From positions 1-13,760 of the forward strand of contig JANPFV010000091.1 of NCBI GenBank assembly GCA_031423615.1: 13,760 nucleotides of DNA, given 5' to 3'. Shown here piece by piece: positions 7,997 through 13,373 of this stretch. This DNA comes from JADLGJ01 sp031423615. GTDB lineage: Bacteria > Omnitrophota > Gorgyraeia > Zapsychrales > JANLHA01. The position numbers and the translations under genes are program-made. A model generated the notes under the pieces. The model ran no database searches, was not told where the DNA came from, and saw only the letters and a list, made by a program, of their open reading frames with translations. Every line of letters begins with the position of its first letter. Position 1 is the stretch's first letter.

Positions 7997-8034
7997 AAAA
8001 GGACAGCAGAAGTAATTTTGCTTCCTATTTTAAT
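7997..8034 (+). ncRNA. Group II intron domain VI with branch-point adenosine
   Basis: AAAAGGA (7997-8003) pairs with TCCT (8023-8026) and TTT (8028 onward), leaving A8027 bulged as the lariat branch point. Above a single bulged C (8004), AGCAGAA (8005-8011) pairs with TTTTGCT (8016-8022), closed by a GTAA tetraloop of the GNRA class. The intron most likely ends at AT 8033-8034. Confidence 0.85.
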
Positions 8035-8050
8035 TTGATGCTTTAATGCC

Positions 8051-8080
8051 TTGACATTGTCGTGTTCGATACTGTACACT
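8051..8080 (+). promoter_or_regulatory. Promoter of the toxin-antitoxin operon
   Basis: A perfect TTGACA at 8051-8056 is followed after 18 bases by TACACT (8075-8080; 4 of 6 matches to TATAAT). It lies in the 3' exon, 17 bases beyond the inferred intron end, so the pair does not need read-through from thiC or the intron. Confidence 0.6.
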
Positions 8081-8091
8081 TTAAATGTACA
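8073..8091 (+). promoter_or_regulatory. Palindromic operator candidate for antitoxin autoregulation
   Basis: TGTACA (8073-8078) and TGTACA (8086-8091) flank CTTTAAA, giving a 19-bp near-palindrome. It overlaps the -10 hexamer and sits just before the ribosome site (AAAGGAGG at 8093-8100). This is where Phd/VapB-type antitoxins normally bind to repress their own operon. Confidence 0.55.
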
Positions 8092-8104
8092 TAAAGGAGG
8101 CCTC

Positions 8105-8329
8105 ATGGTCACTATATCATTTACACAGTTTCGTCAGCATGCCAAAGTTTATTTCGATGCCGTCGAGAAAGGACAAACCGTCCGCATTCTTCGCCGTGGC
8201 AAGCTGATCGCGCAGATTGTCCCCCCTACCCGCGTTAGAACGACCCTCAAAGAAAATCCGCCCCAGCTCGTCATTGAAGGTGTTTCGTTGAGCCGTGCAG
8301 TTTTATCTGAAAGGAAAGAAAATCGTTAA
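8105..8329 (+). CDS. Phd/YefM-family antitoxin
   Basis: This 74-residue protein has the Phd/YefM fold signature. Its N-terminal DNA-binding part reads TISFTQFRQHAKVYFDAVEKG, followed by VRILRRGKLIAQIVPP, the two-strand element that follows the first helices. The C-terminal 25 or so residues are polar and should form the segment that blocks the toxin. It is expected to neutralise the PIN toxin encoded next and to repress the operon. A strong ribosome site, AAAGGAGG, lies 4 nt before the ATG at 8105; an upstream TTG at 8051 is part of the promoter and is rejected. The stop TAA overlaps the toxin ATG by one base (TAATG), which implies translational coupling. Antitoxins paired with PIN toxins are often called VapB, but this one is of the Phd fold. 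Confidence 0.88.
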   Translation: MVTISFTQFRQHAKVYFDAVEKGQTVRILRRGKLIAQIVPPTRVRTTLKENPPQLVIEGVSLSRAVLSERKENR

Positions 8330-8742
8330 TGAAATATTTCTTTGATACCTCGGCTTTAGCCAAACGGTATGTTCGTGAAAAGGGTAGCGACGCTGTTAAT
8401 CATCTCTTTGCGACGTCTAAGAATGTTGTTGTGAGTATGCTTTGTATGCCAGAGATTTTCTCTGCGGTCAATCGATTGCGCCGGGATAAAAGTATTGACG
8501 CAGTCCAATACGCTCAACTAAAAGATGAGATCCTGCAGGAATTCCCAAATTTTGAAGTCTGCGAATTGAGTCCAGAGGTGATCGGCCGCTCAGTAACGCT
8601 TTTGGAAGAATACTCATTGCGGGCCTTAGATGCTTTGCATTTGGCTTCGGCTCTGCATGTCAAGCCGGTGGTTTTTGTCAGTAGTGATAAAGAACAAATC
8701 GCCGTAGCCCGGGCCATACATCTAAAAGTGATTGAAGTTTAA
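8329..8742 (+). CDS. vapC: VapC-type PIN-domain toxin (ribonuclease)
   Basis: The 137-residue product is a single PIN domain. The acidic metal-binding residues are in place: D6 in FFDTSALAKRY, E42 in MPEIFSAVNRL, D101 in LRALDALHLASAL and D120 in FVSSDKEQ. VapC proteins are Mg2+/Mn2+-dependent RNases that cut tRNA or rRNA and stop growth when the antitoxin is degraded; the target here cannot be predicted. The start overlaps the antitoxin stop, and AAGGAAAG at 8311-8318 serves as ribosome site. Length and active site are complete, so the toxin should be functional. Confidence 0.9.
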   Translation: MKYFFDTSALAKRYVREKGSDAVNHLFATSKNVVVSMLCMPEIFSAVNRLRRDKSIDAVQYAQLKDEILQEFPNFEVCELSPEVIGRSVTLLEEYSLRALDALHLASALHVKPVVFVSSDKEQIAVARAIHLKVIEV

Positions 8743-9056
8743 AAAGGATGAAAGGAAATGAGTGACACATTGCTGTGAGTGATAAACTTGTAGTGGTTTT
8801 TTTGTTAATAGTTGGAGGAATAAACGGTGAAAAGGTTTCTAGGGATGCATTTTAAAACATAATACTATTATAAAAGAATCGTGTTTTTTCTTCTTGTGTC
8901 GTATACTTCTATTTAAAATTCGTATTAATTCTGAATTCCGAATACGTCATAAGGACAAAGAGAACATTTCCCAAAGTGCCACCTTCAGATGCGAACCCGG
9001 CACCGCCGGAAATGGTCTGAATAACTGCACTTACTATTTGATGATAAAGAGGGGAT
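8743..9056 (+). other. AT-rich intergenic spacer, no supported gene
   Basis: This 314-base stretch lies between the toxin and the membrane TPR gene. It contains a good ribosome-like GGAGG (8814-8818) followed by a GTG that opens only 11 codons, and several A/T-rich -10-like hexamers such as TATACT at 8902-8907, without convincing -35 partners. An open frame from 8894 shows no recognisable protein and overlaps the next gene out of frame. No terminator with a stable stem was found after vapC. It may hold the 5' leader of the gene at 9057 or remains of a decayed gene. Confidence 0.4.
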
Positions 9057-10379
9057 GTGGCGTTGATAAAAACATATTCATGGAAAAATCTTGTGCACGT
9101 GATATGTCTGTCTTCGTTAATCTTATTGATGGATAGATATTTGCTTCATTTTTTTCCTGCAGATACAGATAGCCTTCTGTTGTTGATGCTCAAGTATTTT
9201 ATTTATGCTGCCTTAATTGGCGTTGTGACGACGCAGCAGCACTTGATTGCGGCATGTATCGGAAGTATCTTATTCTCTTTGTATATGTGCCAATTTTACG
9301 GTTATGGGGCAATCATCTTTGCTGTTATCATTGTTCCACTGTTTTTATTAGGGTTTTGTTTTGGTGTTTTTTTTATTAAGGACCGATTGTCAAAGTTCTT
9401 TAGTGGCGTCTATCTAATAGGGTTGTATGCTTTTCTCATTGGAGTTAATTTCTGGGCAACGATTTATATTTTAACGGCTCAAGATGGCTACTTAATTATA
9501 CGAAATACCCTTCCTCAAGAACGGGTATCCAATCATGCCAGACGACCACCGCTTTTTTTCTTTCATCAAGGTGAGAGGGTAAATGCATTAACTGCTGCCG
9601 GCAGCCGCTTTGCCGCAGAAGGAAGATTAGAAAAGGCTAGGTATTTTTTTAAAAAAGCAATGGACATAGCTTTAATAAATAGATCATATCTGAGCAGCGT
9701 CATCGAAGCTCAAATGAGAGCACGGCTAGATAAAGATGCTCTTGATTATTTAGCCATAAGTTCAGGCGGAAGAGCAAAACCAATTGATACTTGTTATCTT
9801 TATCTGTCGACGGATCAGCTCAGCAAAGCTAATGAATGTTGGGATAAATTAGAAAATCTAGTGGATCCTTTAAAGCAGATGGAATTTCCTATTCGACTTG
9901 CTGAGGCTTATTTTAAAGCCGGTCAGATGGATCAAGCGCGAATCCTTATTTCAGAAGCCAATACAATCTGTATGACATTACCAGATGAATGTAGGAAATT
10001 CGGTCTTCTGGGAGTGGCCATTTGGCAGGCAAAATTAGACGAACTGGACAAGGCCATTGCCACCGTACTTTTAATCCCGGAAGACCACAAAAGAATTGAG
10101 GGTCTTAACATGATAGCCCTTGAACGTTTTCAGTTATCCGATAGAGAAGGATCGCGCAAGGTTTATAACCAGGCCATTGATCTAGCTCGGAAGATAAAGA
10201 ATGAATCGTCTCGCGATGACGCCCTTGTTAATATAGCAGAGGCTCAATTCAGTAGTCATTTTAAAAGTGATGCCATAAAAACCATTCAATTGATTAGTGC
10301 ACCTGAAGCAAAACATTCTGCTCAATCTTATATTGATTCGTACGATAAGGTAACTTGCCAGAACAATAGCTGTGATTAG
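9057..10379 (+). CDS. Membrane-anchored TPR-like repeat protein, function unknown
   Basis: The 440-residue protein has two parts. Residues 1-145 form about five hydrophobic helices (roughly 12-30, 40-58, 63-81, 85-107 and 116-140). Residues from about 175 to the end form helical-hairpin repeats of TPR/SEL1-like character. Examples are GSRFAAEGRLEKARYFFKKAMDI, LAEAYFKAGQMDQARILISEA and a tail repeat with YNQAIDLARKI and ALVNIAEAQF. Such repeats usually bind other proteins. The helices anchor the domain at the inner membrane, but the side it faces cannot be decided. I do not recognise a family or pathway. The start is uncertain: GTG 9057 has GAGGGG only 2 nt upstream, while TTG 9063 would have it at a better 8 nt. 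The gene stands alone between a toxin-antitoxin pair and engB. Confidence 0.75.
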   Translation: MALIKTYSWKNLVHVICLSSLILLMDRYLLHFFPADTDSLLLLMLKYFIYAALIGVVTTQQHLIAACIGSILFSLYMCQFYGYGAIIFAVIIVPLFLLGFCFGVFFIKDRLSKFFSGVYLIGLYAFLIGVNFWATIYILTAQDGYLIIRNTLPQERVSNHARRPPLFFFHQGERVNALTAAGSRFAAEGRLEKARYFFKKAMDIALINRSYLSSVIEAQMRARLDKDALDYLAISSGGRAKPIDTCYLYLSTDQLSKANECWDKLENLVDPLKQMEFPIRLAEAYFKAGQMDQARILISEANTICMTLPDECRKFGLLGVAIWQAKLDELDKAIATVLLIPEDHKRIEGLNMIALERFQLSDREGSRKVYNQAIDLARKIKNESSRDDALVNIAEAQFSSHFKSDAIKTIQLISAPEAKHSAQSYIDSYDKVTCQNNSCD

Positions 10380-10443
10380 GCAACATCGGAAATTCTGTGA
10401 CACTCGGGGTAACCCAGATTAACTTCAGGAAAGTCTTTGCCGT

Positions 10444-10464
10444 CGTATTTAATTCAAAAATACG
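10444..10464 (+). other. Small hairpin before engB
   Basis: CGTATTT (10444-10450) and AAATACG (10458-10464) form a 7-bp stem with a 7-base loop, followed by TCCTTTATT. It could weakly terminate transcription from the TPR gene or bind a regulator just upstream of the engB start. The stem is A/T-rich and the T-tract is interrupted, so terminator function is doubtful. Confidence 0.3.
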
Positions 10465-10477
10465 TCCTTTATTAGTG

Positions 10478-10483
10478 TAATAT
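10478..10483 (+). promoter_or_regulatory. -10-like hexamer 8 nt before the engB start
   Basis: TAATAT (4 of 6 matches to TATAAT) ends 8 nt before the ATG at 10492. There is no clear -35 hexamer at the right distance and no Shine-Dalgarno sequence before the ATG. The geometry matches that before the FIST and Fe-S carrier genes. Confidence 0.35.
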
Positions 10484-10491
10484 CAACGTCC

Positions 10492-11088
10492 ATGAGCGCT
10501 TTTCATAAAATCTTACGCGAAACAAAACATTACAAAACCGAAGTCGACCCACTCCTTCTTGGTGAGAGCGACGTTGAAGTGTCTTTTGTCGGCCGCTCCA
10601 ATGTTGGTAAGAGTTCACTGATCAATGCGCTATGTCAGAAAAAAAACATGGCCCGCGCTTCGCAGGTCCCCGGGAAGACGCGAACGATCAATGTTTATGA
10701 AGTTGTGCGCAGGCGTTGGATCGTTGATTTGCCGGGATACGGTTACGCGGTTGGCTTAAAAACCGAAAAAGATAAACTCGGCAAGATCATTGAGGATTAT
10801 CTTCACGCCCGGAAGAATCTAGCCATGGTTTTTGTTATCGTCGATGCTGTGGCCGGTCCGACACAATTGGACCATTTGATGCTCAATTGGCTGCAGCATT
10901 ACAATTTGCCGTTTAGTATTGTCGTCGGTAAAATCGACAAGATCAAGATCCCAAAACTTGATGAGAGAAAGAGACAGGTTGCCGAGGAACTTTCTTTAAA
11001 TGTCAATGATCTTTTATGGGTCAGCTCCGAGAAAAATATCGGCATCGCTGGTTTTCAAAAAGTCATTGCGCAGCTGTTGCAGATTTGA
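10492..11088 (+). CDS. engB: Ribosome-biogenesis GTPase EngB (YsxC/YihA)
   Basis: The 198-residue protein is a TRAFAC-class GTPase of the EngB/YsxC family, which helps assemble the large ribosomal subunit. Motifs seen are G1 GRSNVGKSS at 34-42, the switch I region SQVPGKTRTIN at 57-67 and G3 DLPGYGY at 79-85. The G4 position reads G146-K-I-D149, where the usual motif is T/N-K-x-D. G5 is likely SSEKNIG near 177-183. The length is normal for the family. The G4 Lys and Asp that read the guanine are kept, so activity is expected despite the Gly. The ATG at 10492 is the natural family start and has no Shine-Dalgarno sequence, suggesting a leaderless message. engB is usually essential, which marks this part as core chromosome. 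Confidence 0.95.
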   Translation: MSAFHKILRETKHYKTEVDPLLLGESDVEVSFVGRSNVGKSSLINALCQKKNMARASQVPGKTRTINVYEVVRRRWIVDLPGYGYAVGLKTEKDKLGKIIEDYLHARKNLAMVFVIVDAVAGPTQLDHLMLNWLQHYNLPFSIVVGKIDKIKIPKLDERKRQVAEELSLNVNDLLWVSSEKNIGIAGFQKVIAQLLQI

Positions 11089-11097
11089 AAGAGGCAG

Positions 11098-11196
11098 CTA
11101 GGAGAAAACTTCCAAATGTACGTTCACGATGAATCCGGCACATCCGAAAAGGTTCCGAGTCATTTTCAAGGCCAAAATGTAAAATTTGTTTTTCAT
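11098..11196 (-). CDS. Possible 32-residue small protein, antisense and convergent to engB
   Basis: On the minus strand an ATG at 11196 opens 33 codons ending in TAG at 11098. A good ribosome site, AGGGAG (plus-strand 11204-11209), lies 7 nt before it, and a perfect TATAAT (11235 to 11230) lies about 33 bases upstream. The peptide starts MKNKFYILALK and has a hydrophobic centre (GCAGFIVNVHL) with one Cys. I recognise no family. A 48-codon plus-strand frame (ATG 11116 to TAG 11262) overlaps it, with a poorly spaced GGAG, and is less likely. Without homologues or expression data this is only a candidate gene. Confidence 0.35.
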   Translation of the reverse strand: MKNKFYILALKMTRNLFGCAGFIVNVHLEVFS

Positions 11197-11229
11197 GATT
11201 TTTCTCCCTTTCGTTCTGACTGCTACTTA

Positions 11230-11235
11230 ATTATA
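11230..11235 (-). promoter_or_regulatory. -10 hexamer for the small minus-strand ORF
   Basis: The minus strand reads TATAAT exactly. The best -35-like sequence, TTGCAA, is spaced only 14 bases, so the promoter would be non-standard or the match accidental. Confidence 0.3.
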
Positions 11236-11279
11236 GCTCTAGTCCTATATTGCAAAGTGTAGCGTCTCGTCTGCCGAAA

Positions 11280-11340
11280 GGGTTGATTTCCCATCAAGTC
11301 GGTTTACACTATATCGTTGACTTTTAAAAATAATCAACCC
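11280..11340. repeat. Nested inverted repeats with alternative pairings, upstream of the cupin gene
   Basis: GGGTTGATT (11280-11288) and AATCAACCC (11332-11340) are perfect 9-bp arms 43 bases apart. Between them, AAGTC (11296-11300) can pair with GACTT (11319-11323). The same arms can pair locally instead: TTGAT (11283-11287) with ATCAA (11293-11297), and GTTGA (11316-11320) with TCAAC (11334-11338). The element could be a folded RNA that switches between two states, or a set of operator half-sites. A promoter-like TTGATT/TACACT pair (11283-11288 and 11305-11310, 16-base spacer) lies inside it. The intergenic region 11089-11481 holds nothing else clear besides the small ORF. Confidence 0.45.
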
Positions 11341-11481
11341 CCTTAAGATAAAACATGGGGAATGTATGCTAAAGGAATCAGGGAAGGGGTTACGGTTTTA
11401 TTAAAGTGACACCAGCCAATTGGTTTTGTGAACTCGCTCCAAGTTAGAAGCAACAGCCGATCATTAGAAAGGAATTAAAAT

Positions 11482-11877
11482 ATGGAAATTAAAAGAAGCG
11501 GTTCGCAACCTTCAACCCAAGGTTCGGTAGAATATTTCACTGGAAAGGTACGAATAGATCCGTTACTTAACCCGCCTGCTCCCGCGCGTGCTTTCGGTGT
11601 TAATGTGACCTTTGATCCGGGTGCTCGGACAGCATGGCATACTCACCCATTGGGGCAAACTCTTATTGTGACGGCTGGATCAGGTCTTGTACAACGATGG
11701 GAAGGTCCAATCGAGAAAGTTCACCCCGGCGATGTTGTTTGGTTTGAACCCGGTGAAAAACATTGGCATGGCGCCACACCCACTACGGTTTTGACTCATA
11801 TCGCCATTGTGGAAGTCCTTGATGGAAAGAGCGCCGACTGGATGGAAAAGGTTAGCGATCACCAATATATGGCTTGA
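11482..11877 (+). CDS. Single-domain cupin, hydroxynitrile-lyase-like (GtHNL type)
   Basis: The 131-residue protein is a small monodomain cupin. It closely follows the pattern of the manganese hydroxynitrile lyase of Granulicella and related '(R)-mandelonitrile lyase' annotations: it opens MEIKRSGSQ, then has FTGKVRIDPL, TAWHTHPLGQTLIVTAG and PGEKHWHGATP. The metal ligands are H53, H55, Q59 and H94, with H96 nearby, the positions expected from that family. Most members are annotated by similarity only, and their natural substrate is unknown; hydroxynitrile lyase activity may be a side reaction. No signal peptide is present. The ribosome site AAAGGA lies 8 nt upstream of the ATG. It appears to be a single-gene unit after a long leader that contains the inverted repeats at 11280-11340. 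Confidence 0.9.
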   Translation: MEIKRSGSQPSTQGSVEYFTGKVRIDPLLNPPAPARAFGVNVTFDPGARTAWHTHPLGQTLIVTAGSGLVQRWEGPIEKVHPGDVVWFEPGEKHWHGATPTTVLTHIAIVEVLDGKSADWMEKVSDHQYMA

Positions 11878-11878
11878 T

Positions 11879-11894
11879 CGTGTAACGTTACGCG
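11879..11894. repeat. Short palindrome between cupin and FG-GAP genes
   Basis: GTAACGTTAC (11882-11891) is a perfect 10-bp palindrome. CG on each side, after one mismatched pair, extends it to 16 bases. It starts two bases after the cupin stop and could be an operator for the next gene. No T-tract follows, so it is not a terminator. Confidence 0.3.
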
Positions 11895-11961
11895 AAAGAG
11901 GAGTATTGAAGAAAAAGGTAAGGTGTTCCGGTTTTTTAACAACAAAAAAAGGAGAAGAAAC

Positions 11962-13353
11962 GTGAACATCAAATCAATAATCTTTACAGTCGTATTTACT
12001 TCATTCCTGGCAATACCAGCGATGGCTGGTACGGATGTGCAGCTTCCAACAACAAATGGTACAACTTTTGTGGGCGAGCAAAATGGTGATTATGCCGGTG
12101 AATCCGCAATTTCAATTGGTGATTTTAATGGAGATTTTATTCCTGAAGTTGCTGTGGCGGCTCGCAATTATCTTATCTCAGTACATGCCGGTATGGTTGC
12201 AATCTTTAAAGGACAGCCAGAAGGGCTTGCGGTAACCAAGAAAATGTCAGAAGCTGACATCAAAATTATAGGAGATAACTACTCCTGGACGGGAATAACA
12301 ATTTTTGCTCCAGGCGATATGGATGGAGACCGGCTGGCAGAATTTATTTTTTCCTCTGGTGAGGATTTTTATTTGTTGCGCGGAACGAAAACACCGCCGG
12401 CAACAATAACACTCTCCTCTATCGGCTCAACAAACAAAGGAGTCAAGTTCTTAGGAGCCACCATCTTTAATATGAGTTTCGGAGATGTTGACGGCGACGG
12501 GATAAAAGACCTTATCTATACCGCTTACTCTGGATCAAGCGATGTCTTTATTATCTCTGGGAAATCTATTCCCAGCAACGGAACGCTTACTATAAACAAT
12601 TCCTTCTTTGATGGTGTCCGAGGATACCGCATTACTCTTCCCGGAGTTATTAACGGATCAAAGACCAGTGTTGCTTTAACTGACGTTGATCGCAATGGCA
12701 TCAAGGATTTAATCATTACGAATTCAACAGTAGTAAAAGCCTATGTCATGCTTAATTTAAAAAGTCCACTGCCGGCCGTCACAACACTTTCGGATAATTA
12801 TTTTACCGGAACAAATGGAACACTCATCAGAACACAAATCGCCGTCAATTCCAATCTCGTCCATGCCATTGGGGATGTCAATGGCGATTCTTTTAATGAC
12901 ATATTATTAAGCGGTACCCAATATCCCAATATGTCCGATATGATCATGGTTCCCGGCCGTCAGACTTGGCCAGCTACGATGAACCTTGAAACCGATACAA
13001 GCATCAAGAGAATACGCGGAATTGGGCCATTGAATATTAACGCTATTCCTCCTGTCTCTATTGCGGGGGACCATAATGGCGACGGTATACAAGACTTCAT
13101 TGTTGGCGATAATACTAAAAACCGAGCGGTCATCATTGAAGTAGGCGCCAACTGGCCAGCGCTTTATACGGTTAGCAATTCTTTTCAATCGACTAACACC
13201 AAATTAGTCGGGCCAACCGGAACAGGTTCTTCGGTAGGTTTTGCTGAAAATCTGTTTGGTGGAATTGGGTGCGCTATTGATCTTTCCTATATTGTTGGTG
13301 CAAATTTCGGAAGCGGGATTGGCAAAGCTTATGCCGTGAACTTTAAGAAGTAG
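11962..13353 (+). CDS. Secreted FG-GAP (integrin-like beta-propeller) protein
   Basis: The 463-residue protein starts with a Sec signal peptide: a short MNIK N-terminus, a hydrophobic core IIFTVVFTSFLAIP and an AMA|GT cleavage site after residue 22. The mature part carries six calcium-binding FG-GAP motifs at about 54-58 (DFNGD), 119-123 (DMDGD), 175-179 (DVDGD), 241-245 (DVDRN), 305-309 (DVNGD) and 370-374 (DHNGD). They are spaced 55-66 residues apart, as blades of a beta-propeller, and a degenerate C-terminal blade may complete it. Such proteins bind ligands or surfaces outside the inner membrane. No LPxTG, dockerin, PEP-CTERM or membrane anchor is seen at the C-terminus, so it is probably periplasmic or released. 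The GTG at 11962 was chosen because AAAGGAG lies 7 nt upstream and the signal peptide then starts correctly; an upstream GTG at 11923 would add a Lys/Arg-rich stretch. Confidence 0.85.
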   Translation: MNIKSIIFTVVFTSFLAIPAMAGTDVQLPTTNGTTFVGEQNGDYAGESAISIGDFNGDFIPEVAVAARNYLISVHAGMVAIFKGQPEGLAVTKKMSEADIKIIGDNYSWTGITIFAPGDMDGDRLAEFIFSSGEDFYLLRGTKTPPATITLSSIGSTNKGVKFLGATIFNMSFGDVDGDGIKDLIYTAYSGSSDVFIISGKSIPSNGTLTINNSFFDGVRGYRITLPGVINGSKTSVALTDVDRNGIKDLIITNSTVVKAYVMLNLKSPLPAVTTLSDNYFTGTNGTLIRTQIAVNSNLVHAIGDVNGDSFNDILLSGTQYPNMSDMIMVPGRQTWPATMNLETDTSIKRIRGIGPLNINAIPPVSIAGDHNGDGIQDFIVGDNTKNRAVIIEVGANWPALYTVSNSFQSTNTKLVGPTGTGSSVGFAENLFGGIGCAIDLSYIVGANFGSGIGKAYAVNFKK

Positions 13354-13370
13354 GGACAGACCCTACTTTT
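13348..13370. terminator. Intrinsic terminator / REP-like palindrome between convergent genes
   Basis: AAGTAGGG (13348-13355) pairs with CCCTACTT (13361-13368) around an ACAGA loop, followed by a short T-run. The stop codon TAG (13351-13353) of the FG-GAP gene is inside the left arm. The minus-strand side reads TTCTT after the stem, so it may also end the pilT transcript. The GGGACAGACCC core resembles the palindromes spread with REP-associated (IS200-like) transposases in some bacteria, but one copy cannot show this. Confidence 0.6.
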
Positions 13371-13373
13371 CCG

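Larger units (their letters stand above)
6119..8034 (+). mobile_element. Group II intron, bacterial class C (IIC) type, apparently intact
   Basis: The 5' end GTGCG at 6119-6123 fits the GUGYG boundary rule. It opens a perfect 8-bp hairpin, GTGCGCCC/GGGCGCAC, at 6119-6138. The roughly 430 bases before the protein start are the structured domains I-III, with the maturase gene in domain IV. Domain V (7963-7994) and domain VI with a bulged A at 8027 can be folded by eye. Ending at AT 8033-8034 puts the branch point 8 nt from the 3' boundary, as expected, and gives a 1,916-nt intron. The element lies two bases beyond the T-tract of the thiC terminator, in the same direction as thiC, which is typical of IIC introns. 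A possible exon-binding site, ATAAG at 6353-6357, could pair with the last five 5' exon bases TTTAT (6114-6118) with one G-U pair. The 3' boundary is inferred and uncertain by a few bases. Only one copy is in the window. Confidence 0.9.

Noticed and set aside
8757..8804. Possible terminator after vapC (CACA/TGTG and a T-run)
   Set aside because: The stem is only four pairs and lies more than 20 bases from the T-run.
8829..8864. GGAGG followed by GTG and an 11-codon frame
   Set aside because: Too short to support as a gene; could be a remnant, so it is mentioned only in the spacer entry.
8894..9136. 80-codon open frame before and into the TPR gene
   Set aside because: No recognisable features or ribosome site, low-complexity composition, and overlap with the start of the better-supported gene at 9057.
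11906..11965. TTG-initiated 19-codon frame whose TGA overlaps the GTG start of the FG-GAP gene (possible leader peptide)
   Set aside because: The only purine-rich site is 2 nt before the TTG, too close, and the frame is just A-rich sequence containing the next gene's ribosome site.
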